Below, piece by piece: positions 42,893-51,630 of a DNA stretch of 64,000 nt. The number at the start of each line of letters is the position of its first letter. Positions within the stretch are counted from its first letter, which is position 1. The notes under the pieces were generated by a model. The model was given only the letters and a program-made list of their open reading frames with translations, was not told where the DNA came from and did no database searches. The position numbers and the translations under genes were made by a program. Source of the stretch: Pullichristensenella sp963930055 (GTDB taxonomy: Bacteria; Bacillota; Clostridia; Christensenellales; Aristaeellaceae); the NCBI GenBank assembly GCA_963930055.1, contig CAWVKS010000010.1, forward strand, positions 124,001 to 188,000. Direction: 5' to 3'.

Positions 42893-43540
42893 TTACCCCA
42901 GCAGCATCTTTTCAAGTTGCGCGGCGTCGCTGGCGTAGTGTTCCGGCAGTTCGGGCATTTCCTCCGCCTTGCGGAACCCCCACGAGACCCAGATGAAGGG
43001 CAGGCCGGCGTTCTTCGCCGTCTGTTCGTCCACGCCGCTGTCGCCGACGTATACGGCGCTCTCCGCGTCCGCGCCCAGCGCCTTCAAAAGCGTCTCCACG
43101 CCGATGGGGGAGGGCTTTTTCGGCACCGAAGCGCTCTCGCCCACGGCCTTGTCGAACAGGCCGGGGAAGTGGTCGTTCATCAGAAGTTGCACGGCGGCGT
43201 CGTACTTGTTGGAATTGACGGCCACCTTCACGCCCGCCGCCCGCAGTTTGCCCAGCAACGCGGCGATGCCGGCATAGGGGTGGGTCTCGACATTGAGATG
43301 GGCGTTGTAGTATTCGCGGAAATCCGCGAGGATAGCGGCAGCCTCCTCTTCGCCCGTCCCCGCGGGCGCGGCGCGCTCGATGAGCTTGGCCACGCCGTTG
43401 CCCACGAACAGGCGCACTTCCTCCTGCGTGCGCGGCGCGTAGCCGCGCTTGCCCAGCGCCGCGTTGACGGCGTTTTTCAGGTCGTCCAGCGTGTTGAGCA
43501 GCGTGCCGTCCAGGTCGAAGATGACGCAACCATACTTCAT
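42893..43540 (-). CDS. gph: HAD-family phosphatase, phosphoglycolate phosphatase type
   Basis: 215 residues. HAD motif I is FDLDGTLLNTL with Asp nucleophile D9, cap domain helices follow, motif II is AVNSNKY, motif III is KKPSPIG and motif IV is YVGDSGVDEQTAKNAG. This is the usual Gph/PGP-like pattern, and substrates range from phosphoglycolate to other small phospho-metabolites. The start at 43540 is set by GGAGG 10 bp upstream; an in-frame start 5 codons earlier has no good site. It is transcribed divergently from the methyltransferase gene and ends against MITE copy B. Confidence 0.85.
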   Translation of the reverse strand: MKYGCVIFDLDGTLLNTLDDLKNAVNAALGKRGYAPRTQEEVRLFVGNGVAKLIERAAPAGTGEEEAAAILADFREYYNAHLNVETHPYAGIAALLGKLRAAGVKVAVNSNKYDAAVQLLMNDHFPGLFDKAVGESASVPKKPSPIGVETLLKALGADAESAVYVGDSGVDEQTAKNAGLPFIWVSWGFRKAEEMPELPEHYASDAAQLEKMLLG

Positions 43541-43637
43541 GCTTTTATCCTCCATTGCGCTTTACGGTTCGAGTATAGCGCGCGCGCGCAAATTCTGCGC
43601 GGGGGTTTGGGTTAGTTTTCCGTTATTGCCGCCCCTG

Positions 43638-43666
43638 TTGCAATGCGCGGCCGCATGTGGTAAAAT
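43638..43666 (+). promoter_or_regulatory. Promoter for the methyltransferase–hslO operon
   Basis: TTGCAA (43638–43643), 17-bp spacer, TAAAAT (43661–43666), 22 bp before the ATG of the methyltransferase gene. An alternative TAATG-like motif downstream is weaker. Confidence 0.6.
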
Positions 43667-43688
43667 ATTGTAATGGGGTGGTATATCT

Positions 43689-44435
43689 ATGCAGAGCTAC
43701 GACGCGCTCAGCGCCGTATACGACCTGTTCGCCGATGATTTCGATCATCCGAAATGGGCAGAGTATTACCGCGCGCTTCTGCGCCGCGCCAGCGTGGAGG
43801 CAAAGAGCCTCGTGGACGCGGGCTGCGGCACGGGCCTTATGACCGTGGAACTGGCGCGGGACGGCGCGCGCGTGGTGGGCGTGGATATTTCCGAAGGCAT
43901 GCTGCGCGCGGCGGCGGAGCGCCTGCGGCGCGAGGGCGTACAGGCGCAGCTCGCCTGCGAGGACATGTGCCGCCTGCGTGTGCCCCGCCCCGTGGACGCG
44001 GTCGTCTGCGCCTGCGACGGGGTCAATTATCTGCTTTGCGCCGAGCGCGTCCGCGCCTTTTTCCGCGCCGCGCACGCGGCCATCCGCCCCGGCGGGGCGC
44101 TGGCGTTCGACGTATCTTCCCGCTACAAGCTGGAGACATTGCTTGGCGACGGCTTTTTCGGCGAGGAGCGCGACGAGGCCGCCTACCTCTGGCAGAACCG
44201 CCTCGATAAAAAGCGCCACATCCTGCGCATGGACATCACCTTCTTCGTGCGCGAAACGGACGGCCGCTATCGCCGCTTTCAGGAAGAACACGAACAGCGC
44301 GCCCACAGCCCGGCGGAACTGACGGCGTGGCTGGAGGCGGAGGGCTTCCAGGACATAGAAGTTTTTGGCGGCCAGACTTTCGACCCGCCCGGCGCGGAGG
44401 AAACGCGCCTGCATTTTCTTGCGAGGAGACCGTAA
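43689..44435 (+). CDS. Class I SAM-dependent methyltransferase
   Basis: 248 residues. The first helix (SYDALSAVYDLFADDFDHPK) is typical of the family's N-terminal cap. The SAM-binding motif I is VDAGCGTGLMTVELA, with the acidic motif VVGVDISEGML next, then CDGVNYLL and IRPGGALAFDV. The C-terminal part forms a small beta region (HILRMDITFFV…). The substrate is not recognisable; related clostridial genes are simply annotated as methyltransferases. GGGGTGG lies before the ATG. The stop is directly followed by the hslO ATG. Confidence 0.87.
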   Translation: MQSYDALSAVYDLFADDFDHPKWAEYYRALLRRASVEAKSLVDAGCGTGLMTVELARDGARVVGVDISEGMLRAAAERLRREGVQAQLACEDMCRLRVPRPVDAVVCACDGVNYLLCAERVRAFFRAAHAAIRPGGALAFDVSSRYKLETLLGDGFFGEERDEAAYLWQNRLDKKRHILRMDITFFVRETDGRYRRFQEEHEQRAHSPAELTAWLEAEGFQDIEVFGGQTFDPPGAEETRLHFLARRP

Positions 44436-45335
44436 ATGGACGTTTTGCAAATGGACGGAATGTACAATATATCCCTGCTGGGCGGTCAGGCCCGGGCCAT
44501 ACTCATCGAGGGCACGCAAATGGTCGAGCGCGCCCGGCAGATCCACAGACTGTCGCGCACGGCCACGGCGGCGCTGGGGCGCACGCTGATGGCCACTTCG
44601 ATGATGGGCGGCATGCTCAAGGGTGAAAACGAGAGCCTCACCGTCACCATCAAGGGCGGCGGCCCCATTGGCACGATCATGGCCGTGGGCAAGGCCGACG
44701 CCTCGGTGAAGGGCTACGTGGCCTTCCCGGATGTGGAACTGCCCCGCGCCGCCAACGGCAAACTGCCCGTGGGCGCGGCGGTAGGCAAGGACGGCCGCCT
44801 CACCGTGGTCAAGGACCTCGGCCTGCGCGAGCCGTATGTGGGCATGGTCAACCTGGTTTCCGGCGAGATCGCCGAGGATTTTGCCATGTACTTCACCGCT
44901 TCGGAACAGGTGCCCTCGCTGGTGTCGCTGGGCGTGCTGGTGGGCGAGCGCGTGGAGGCCGCCGGCGGGCTCATCATCCAGATGCTCCCCGGGGCCAGCG
45001 AAGCCGCCATCCAGTCTGTCGAACAAAGCGCCGGCATGTTCATGGACATCTCCGGCACCATGCGCGAGTATCATCTCAAGGGCGCGGTGCAGCAGCTGCT
45101 TTTGCATCTGGAGCCGGAGGTGCTTTCCCACTGCGTGCCCGCCTACCGCTGCGATTGTTCGCGCGAGCGCGTGGAGCGGGCGCTGATTTCCCTCGGCCGC
45201 GAGGAACTGGAGGACATGATCCGCGAACAGCACGGCGCGCAGGTGGATTGCCACTTCTGCAACAAGCGCTATGAGCTCTCGGAAGCGCAGTTGCGCGACC
45301 TGATAGAGAGAGCCACGAATCGGAGGAGCGAATGA
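44436..45335 (+). CDS. hslO: Redox-regulated holdase chaperone Hsp33
   Basis: 299 residues, family length. The N-terminal domain has the conserved AILIEGTQMVERARQIH and MGGMLKGENESLTVTIKGGGP. The C-terminal zinc domain supplies the four Cys ligands CDC (YRCDCSRERVERAL) and CHFC (VDCHFCNKRY). Hsp33 binds unfolded proteins when its Cys residues are oxidised, protecting cells during oxidative stress. It is in an operon with a methyltransferase gene directly upstream. The following TPR-type gene starts at the stop (ATGA overlap). Confidence 0.96.
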   Translation: MDVLQMDGMYNISLLGGQARAILIEGTQMVERARQIHRLSRTATAALGRTLMATSMMGGMLKGENESLTVTIKGGGPIGTIMAVGKADASVKGYVAFPDVELPRAANGKLPVGAAVGKDGRLTVVKDLGLREPYVGMVNLVSGEIAEDFAMYFTASEQVPSLVSLGVLVGERVEAAGGLIIQMLPGASEAAIQSVEQSAGMFMDISGTMREYHLKGAVQQLLLHLEPEVLSHCVPAYRCDCSRERVERALISLGREELEDMIREQHGAQVDCHFCNKRYELSEAQLRDLIERATNRRSE

Positions 45336-47024
45336 GTTTTGATCCCAAGGTCGTGCCCTTTGATCGGAGCGCGGCATATATGCACCATCGGGCGATGAAG
45401 AACCGCCGCGACAACAACGTCGTGGACGCGCTGGAGCTGTTGCGCCGCGCCGTGGAACACTCGCCCGACAACGACGAATACAAGCTCGACCTGGCCGGCC
45501 TTTTGAGCGAGATGGGCTGCCTTTCGCAGTCCAACCGCCTGCTGTTGGACATGCTCTCCGGCGAAAAAGCGCCCAGCGAGTGCTATTACGGCCTGGCGCT
45601 CAACCTGCTTTCCGCCAGCGACATTTCCGGCGCGCGGCAGGCGCTCATGCGCTATCGCGGCGCCGACCCGCGCGGGCAATACGCCCCGGATGTGCGTCGC
45701 CTGTACGACGAATTGCAGCTCTACGAGATGTTTTCCCAGCCTGTGGGGCGCAAGAGCCGCCGCGCCGCCGCGCTCACCGACCTCGGCTGCGTCCACATGC
45801 GCGACGAGGAATTCGCCCGCGCCGCGCGCCTGTTCGAGCGTAGCCTGCGCCTGGAGCCGGAGCGTGGCGAGGTGCGCGCCCTCTACGCCACAGCGCTGGA
45901 GCTGAGCGGCCGCCACCGCGCCGCCGCCCTGGAGATGCGCGCCGCCGTTGAGGGCGGGGAGGCCACTGTGCGCACGCTGTGCATGGCCGCGCAGTTCTAT
46001 CACATGGCGCGCATGCCGCGCAAGAGCCGCCAGATGGCCCTGCGCGCCATGCGCCAGCACCCGGACGGCGTGGAGTTGCGCATGCTCATCCACACGCTGG
46101 GCGAGCTGGGCATGGACGCGGAGGTGGGCGAGTGCGCCCGCCTGGCCATGCAGGAAACGCCCTACGACCGCCAGCTGTTGCACGCGCGCGCCATATCCCT
46201 GCTGCGAACAGGGCGCGCCGCTCGCGCAGGCGGCGAAGTTTTGGGAGCGCATCGTCCGCATCGACCCGGAGGACACCGTCGCCGCCTGGTACCTGCAGGG
46301 CCGCGGCGGACGGTTTCTCTGGATCGTGAAGCGCCGGAATATACCTACCAGGTAACCCCGTCAGGAGGCCATCGCCCGCCTCGGCTATGTGGCGGACGTG
46401 CTCTCCCGGGCCGGATCCGACCTGGAAACGCCCTGGCGGGAGGACGCGAAGTTCCGCAGCCTGCTCAAGTGGTGCCTGACGGTGGACAACGCCCAGTTCC
46501 GCCGCGCGGCGGTGAACAGCGCTGGCCGCGCTCGACGACCCCGAGGCCGGGGCGACATTGCGCGAGGTGTTTACCCGCCCGGAGATCTCCTACGATATGA
46601 AGATCAACGCACTGGTGCTCTTGCGTCCTGCGCGGGGCGGACATGCGCCGGGCGTTGCCGCCGAGCATCGACGAGCGCGACGGGCTTTTGCCGGACGCGG
46701 CCACGCTTTTGCCCAACCTGCCCATCGGCCTGCGGCAGGCCTGCCGCTACGCCAGCGAGGTATTGGAGGACGATTACGGGCTGAGCGCCCATGCCGGCCT
46801 TGGCGCTGACCATGCTGCGCGCCCACAGCCGCCGCCATCTGGTGTTCTGCGCCCGCTGGCGCATCCCCGCCTACGCGGCGGCGCTGGCGTATTGCCTATT
46901 TGTCCATGCGCGGGGAAAAGCCCTCCTTCCGCGTCCTCTGCCGGGCAGTTCGGCAGCGATTTCCGCCGCACCGTGTTTTACGCCGCCCGCCATCGCGGGG
47001 CGCGCTGGAGGAAAAGAGCGATGA
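45332..47024 (+). CDS. TPR-repeat protein, interrupted by several frameshifts
   Basis: The first 290 codons read cleanly as TPR-like helical repeats (SAAYMHHRAMKNRRDNNVVD, YKLDLAGLLSEMG, ALTDLGCVHMRDEEFARAAR). From about 46210 the coherent sequence jumps frames repeatedly (near 46210, 46310, 46365, 46525, 46630, 46790 and 46905–46995) while keeping recognisable helices in each piece (KFWERIVRIDPEDTVAAWYL, EVFTRPEISYDMKINALVLL, RRHLVFCARWRIPAYAAALA). The original protein was probably about 560 residues. Errors of the assembly seem likelier than decay. The ATG overlaps the hslO stop and GGAGG precedes it. Role unknown; it lies with two other repeat proteins. Confidence 0.65.
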
Positions 47025-47853
47025 ACAGACCGATCGACCTTGAGCACCTGTTTCACCACTACGCCGCCGACCGGCTGCGCGCGGCGGATGGCCTGGATGA
47101 GGACGCCGCCGAGGAGATGGTGGAAAAGCTCTATCAGCAGTGGGCGGACGAGCCCTGCGCCGCCCCTGGACGGCTGTACGCCGCGCGCGTGGTTCGCGCG
47201 CCTGGATACGCCCGGGGCGCTGGTGGAAAACGCTGGCCGCTACGGTGCGCGAGGGCGTCGAGCCGCCGGACCTTCTGCTCGACCGCTTTGACGGCCTGGG
47301 GACGGCCTGCGCCGCCCCTCTGGAAGCGCTCGCCCGGGACGAGGGGGAGGGCGCGGATGTGCGCGCGCAGGCGCTCGGCCTTCTGCCCGGTATCGACGAG
47401 GCGCGCGCCGTGCCGGTCAGTATCGACGCCGTGCTCGCCGCCCAGGAGAGCGACAGCTTTTGTGAAATGGCGGCGGAGCTCCTCGCCGGCCGCGTGGACG
47501 CGAATTGTGCGAGCGTCCTGCTTTCCGGCTACGACGCCGCCCCGGCGTTTGCCCGGAAGCTCATCTTGGAAGTGCTCAGCAACTTTCCCGGCGATGCGCG
47601 CGTCTATGGGCATATGCTGGATATGCTGAAAAATTGCCCGGAAGAGCGCGCCTTTGCCGCCCGCCTGCTGGGGCGCTACGGCGACGAGCGCGCCGTGGGG
47701 CCGCTCAAGGCGCTGCTCGCCGCGACGGGACATCAGCTATTACGAATACATGGAATTGCGCAACGCCGTGGAAGCCCTCGGCGGCGAGGGTCGTTCCGCG
47801 AGCGCGAGTTCTACGGCGACCCGGATTACGAATACCTGCGCGAATTGGAGTGA
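47021..47853 (+). CDS. HEAT/armadillo-like helical repeat protein, frameshifted
   Basis: Starts MNRPIDLEHLFHHYAADRL with GGAGGAA 7 bp upstream. It has shifts near 47165–47235, is clean in one frame from about 47240 to 47725 (LLLDRFDGLGTACAAPLEAL, EMAAELLAGRVDANCASVLL, GRYGDERAVGPLKALLA), and shifts again at 47725–47800. The restored end would read YMELRNAVEALGG then EREFYGDPDYEYLRELE. Helical pairs of the LLGRYGDERAVGPLKALL type are HEAT-like. A function cannot be assigned. It is part of the cluster of three repeat or zinc-ribbon proteins between hslO and the T-box. Confidence 0.62.
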
Positions 47854-47871
47854 CCAAAGGGGAGGGACAAG

Positions 47872-49071
47872 GTGTACTGTACAAAATGCGGAAAAAAGAA
47901 CGCCGAAGACCGCCTGTTCTGCGGCTTTTGCGGAAGCCCGTTGAACACTCCGGAAGCCGCCGCCCCCGAGGGACGACGAGCGCGGATCTACGGCCGCCCC
48001 GGGACGGGGCAGGCGCAGACTGTGGCCGCGCCGGAAAAGGGCGGGGAAGAGACTGCGCCGGAACAGGCCGTCCCCCGATCCCCGCCGCGCCCGCCACGCG
48101 AAGATGATCGCGGAGGGCGCAGGCCGCGGAAGAAGAGGACGGCTGGCCGGAGCTGGATATCGAGCCGCCCATCCGCCGCGCCCCCAGTTCCGGGCAGAAC
48201 AGGCGCAGGGACGATGGATACGGCGAGGCGGCGGGCATACCGCCCGAGGAGACCGCGCCCGGGGAGGATGCGCCCGACGGGGGACGTGCCCGGCGAGGGA
48301 GGACCCGCTCGCCCGCCCGCTGCTCAACAGGCCGTGGAGCTGCGCGCCAAGCGCCCGCCGCAGCTTTCGCGCGCTTCCGCGCCGGTCAAGCCCCGCGCCG
48401 CCACGGGCGCGCGGCGCGCCAACACGGTGGTGCCACCGCGCGCGCCCGACCCGGACGACCTCTTCCTGGAGGATGAGGCCGACGCCGAGGACGATATCGC
48501 CGACTTCGTGGCAGGACACTAGATCGCGTGTTGGACGATATCGCCGACTTCGTGCAGGAATACCTGGACGATTACCGTTACGAGGACCGTCCTCACGGCA
48601 ACTTCTTCGTGCGCCACATCCGCGGCTTTGTCACGCTCATCCTGCTGGCCATCGTCGCGGTGGTGGTCGGCTCCTGGCTGACGTTCGGCAGCGGCCAGCG
48701 CCTGTTGGGGCAGCTCTACATCAGCGGCAACCCGGCGACTTACGTGGAGCTGGGCAAGGAAGCCGACGAAGCGGGCAATTACGAGGAAGCCGGCGCCTAC
48801 TACCTCAAGGCGCTGGAGGTGCGCGGCGAGGAGCTTGACGGCAGCGACCGCACCACCGCCGTCAACGCCGCCAACGCCTATATCCGCGCCGGCAACTCCG
48901 GCCGCGCGGCGCGGCGCTGGAATATCTCATCGCCATCGACCCCAACGACCCCGCGCCCTACAACACGCTCAAGCAGCTCTATCCCGACGCGGCCTCGCGT
49001 CCGCAGAGCGTGACCCGGCTTTTGCAGCAGGGCGCGCAGAACACGGGCGACCGCCAGCCTTGCCCAGTAGC
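47872..49071 (+). CDS. Zinc-ribbon, single-TM, TPR protein, frameshifted
   Basis: Reconstructed from three frames. The N-terminal zinc ribbon CTKCGKKN…FCGFCG (GTG start with GGGGAGGGA upstream) leads into a long acidic and Pro-rich linker that changes frame near 48100 and 48300. A segment ending EDDIADFV is followed by a 44-bp duplication that adds a stop. The frame resumes as DDIADFVQEYLDDYRYEDRP, one TM helix (FVTLILLAIVAVVVGSWLTF) and an extracellular TPR-like part (ELGKEADEAGNYEEAGAYYL). The likely end is near 49071. Zinc-ribbon/TM proteins like this are common in Clostridia with unknown function. Confidence 0.6.
48489..48554 (+). repeat. 22-bp direct repeat with a 44-bp period inside the zinc-ribbon gene
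   Basis: The 22-bp segment at 48489–48510 is repeated exactly at 48533–48554. The 22 bp between the copies hold a TAG stop. Removing one 44-bp unit restores a single frame across the junction. Confidence 0.85.
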
Positions 49072-49085
49072 GCCTGCGTGCAGGA

Positions 49086-49120
49086 CGCCCCCGTTTTCCA
49101 CCGGGAAACGGGGGTTTTTG
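49086..49120 (+). terminator. Terminator after the zinc-ribbon gene
   Basis: CCCCCGTTT (49088–49096) pairs with AAACGGGGG (49106–49114), followed by TTTTTG. It lies about 15 bp after the reconstructed stop. Confidence 0.85.
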
Positions 49121-49208
49121 CGCCCAAATGCCAGGATACGCCGTTTTTTTGCAACATCACGGTTTTTGCTGCATTTTTGCGCAGTTCGCCAAAATTTTAC
49201 CCGCCCCC

Positions 49209-49237
49209 TTGACAAACCATCCCCGCCGTGGTATCCT
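49209..49237 (+). promoter_or_regulatory. Promoter for the T-box leader
   Basis: Consensus TTGACA (49209–49214), 17-bp spacer, TATCCT (49232–49237), a few bases before the first stem of the T-box leader. Confidence 0.7.
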
Positions 49238-49239
49238 GT

Positions 49240-49517
49240 GACAACGCGATGACCGGGAACAAGTACGGCAGGGCGCGGCCTTCAGAGAACCGCCGGATGG
49301 TGCGAGGCGGCAGGCAGCCATGCGCGGAATACATCCCGAGAGCGGCGCGCTGAACGGGGCTTCCCCCCAAGTAGGCTGCGACGGGTTCGCCCCGTGAACG
49401 CGATAGGGTATGTTCGTACCCGACGAGGGCGCTTTCGTGAGGAGGCGCCGAATTGAGGTGGTACCGCGGGTAAACGCCCGCCCTCAGCGATTTATTTTGC
49501 GGAGGGCGGGTTTTTTT
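49240..49517 (+). promoter_or_regulatory. T-box leader, apparent Tyr specifier
   Basis: A tRNA-sensing leader of about 280 nt. Stem I has the AGTA side of the loop-E motif (49262–49265) opposite GAA (49327–49329). The triplet right after GAA is TAC (49330–49332), followed by A, which would read tRNA-Tyr. The T-box core GAGGTGGTACCGCGGG (49455–49470) contains TGGT (49459–49462), whose last base suits a tRNA with discriminator A. The terminator CCCGCCCTC/GAGGGCGGG (49477–49485, 49502–49510) with T7 ends the leader. Uncharged tRNA would stabilise the antiterminator and switch on the symporter gene downstream. The specifier call depends on my manual fold. Confidence 0.88.
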
Positions 49518-49546
49518 GCGCGCCCCCGCGCACGGGAGGGGATCGC

Positions 49547-51081
49547 ATGGCGATCAAACTGGCGCTCTTGGTGGTATTCTTTGGCATCATGCTGGCGGTG
49601 GGCGTCCATTGCCGCCGCCACGCCACGGATGTGACGGCTTCGTGCTCGGCGGCCGCTCGGTGGGCGCGTGGCTGACGGCCTTGCCTACGGCACGTCTACT
49701 TCTCGGCGGTCATCTTCGTCGGTTACGCGGGCCAGTTCGGCTGGCGCTTCGGCGTGGCCTCCACGTGGATCGGCCTGGGCAACGCCTTTTTGGGCTCGCT
49801 GCTGGCCTGGGTGGTGCTCGGCCGCCGCACAAGGCTGATGAGCCAGCACCTGGACAGCGCCACCATGCCGGAGTTCTTCGGCAAGCGCTTCGGCTCCAGG
49901 GGGCTGAAGATCGGCGCTTCGATCATCGTCTTTATCTTCCTCATCCCCTACACGGCCTCGCTCTACAACGGCCTTTCCCGCCTGTTTGGCATGGCCTTCA
50001 ACATCGACTACACGCTCTGCATCATCCTCATGGCGGCGCTGACCTGCGTCTACGTGGTGGCGGGCGGCTACATGGCCACGGCCATCAACGATTTCATTCA
50101 GGGCCTGATCATGCTGGGCGGCATCGTCGTGGTGGTGCTGGCGGTGCTCAATGAAAACGGCGGCTTCATGGCGGCCATGGACGCGCTCGCCCGCGTGGAG
50201 GACACCTCCGTGACCACCACGCCCGGCGCGTTCACCTCCTTCTTCGGTCCCAAGCCGCTGGAACTTCTCGGCGTGGTCATCCTCACCTCGCTGGGCACCT
50301 GGGGGCTTCCGCAGATGGTGCAGAAGTTCTACGCCATCCGCTCGGAAAAGGCCATCCACAAGGGCGCGGTCATCTCCACGCTGTTTGCCGTGGTGGTGGC
50401 GGGCGGCTGCTACTTCCTCGGCGGCTTCGGCCGTCTCTACGGGGACCGCGTAAACGTCGCCGCCGACGGCTACGACGCCATCATCCCCGCGATGCTGGAA
50501 AACCTCTCGCCGCTTTTGATCGGCATCGTCGTCATACTCGTGCTCTCGGCCTCCATGTCCACGCTCTCCAGCCTGGTCATGGCTTCCAGCTCGACCCTGA
50601 CGCTCGACCTTCTCAAGGACAATGTCGTCAAGGACATGGACGAGAAAAAGCAGGTGCTGACCATGCGCGCCCTCATCGTGGTGTTCATCGCCATCTCCGT
50701 GGTTATCGCCATCGTACAGCACAAGAGTAACATCACCTTTATCGCCCAGCTGATGGGCGTCTCCTGGGGCGCTCTGGCGGGCGCGTTCCTCGCCCCCTTC
50801 CTCTACGGGCTCTACTGGAAGCGCACCACCCGCGCGGCGGTGTGGGTCAGCTTCCTCTTCGGCGCGGGCGTGATGACGCTCAACCTCTCTGCCCGTCCAT
50901 CTTCCCGTCCGTCCTCCAGTCGCCCATCAACTGCGGCGCGTTCGCCATGCTCGCGGGATTGGTGCTGGTGCCGCTGGTGAGCCTCGTCACCCCGAGGCCG
51001 GAGCGGGACCTGACCGAGAGCGCCTTCGCCTGCTACGAGGCCAAGGTGGTCGTGCCCGTGAAGCGCTCGCTGGGCGATTGA
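49547..51081 (+). CDS. Sodium:solute symporter (SSS family), frameshifted at both ends
   Basis: About 510 residues if restored, with roughly 13 TM segments. The start MAIKLALLVVFFGIMLAVGV is correct (GGGAGGGG upstream), then two shifts lie near 49625–49690. The centre from 49754 to about 50890 is clean: GWRFGVASTWIGLGNAFLGS, AGGYMATAINDFIQGLIMLG (the SSS signature region) and LSASMSTLSSLVMASSSTLT, typical of the PutP/PanF type. A further shift near 50890 leads to the C-terminal PINCGAFAMLAGLVLVPLVS. The T-box leader suggests the cargo is an amino acid, perhaps tyrosine; this is inference. Because the remaining sequence is well conserved, errors rather than decay are likely. Confidence 0.85.
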
Positions 51082-51098
51082 CGCCAAGGCGCAAAAAC

Positions 51099-51128
51099 GC
51101 CGCCCCCTGCCGTATTGCAGAGGGCGGC
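51099..51128. terminator. Hairpin between the convergent symporter and nrdG genes
   Basis: GCCGCCCCCTGC (51099–51110) pairs with GCAGAGGGCGGC (51117–51128). An A-run on the 5' side and a T-run on the 3' side give it bidirectional terminator character. Confidence 0.75.
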
Positions 51129-51138
51129 GCTGTTTTGC

Positions 51139-51630
51139 TTAAATGTCCTTTTCCACGACTGCGCCGCTTTTCAGCGAGGCAGGCACGTCGATGGCTCGCT
51201 GGTTCTTCGAGCCGCGGAAGCGCAGGGACAGCGTGCGCTCGGCAAGCACGAAGGGGCCGTCGATGAGCACGTCACCTCTTCAAGCAGCGCGCGCATCGCC
51301 GGGTCGCCCAGCGTTTCTTCATAAAGATACCCCGTGTACGCCCACACGTTCAGCCCGCTCTCGCGCGCGGCGCGGGCGGAGCACGCGACAGGCGGCGGGC
51401 TGACAGAAGGGGTCGCCGCCGGTGAGCGTGATGCCGTCCAGGAGCGGGTCGGCGTGGAAGCGGGCGATGATCTCGTCCGTGTCCATATCCTGCCCGCCGG
51501 CAAAGTCGTGCGTCTGCGGGTTGTGGCAGCCGGGGCAGGCGTGCGGGCATCCCTGCGTGAAGATGGCGAAACGGAAACCCGGGCCGTCGACAATGGACTC
51601 GTTGACCAGCCCGGCAATGCGTATGTTCAT
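51139..51630 (-). CDS. nrdG: Anaerobic ribonucleotide reductase activating protein, frameshifted
   Basis: Radical-SAM activase that makes the glycyl radical of NrdD. The start MNIRIAGLVNESIVDGPGFR and the cluster motif CPHACPGCH (CxxxCxxC) are typical of NrdG, as is GITLTGGDPFCQPAA. Shifts near 51380 and 51270 break the frame; the pieces GLNVWAYTGYLYEETLGD and, in a third frame, the end SGAVVEKDI restore the expected length of about 160 residues. nrdD is not in the window. It overlaps the flavoprotein gene by 4 bp. The cysteines needed for activity are intact upstream of the shifts. Confidence 0.87.
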
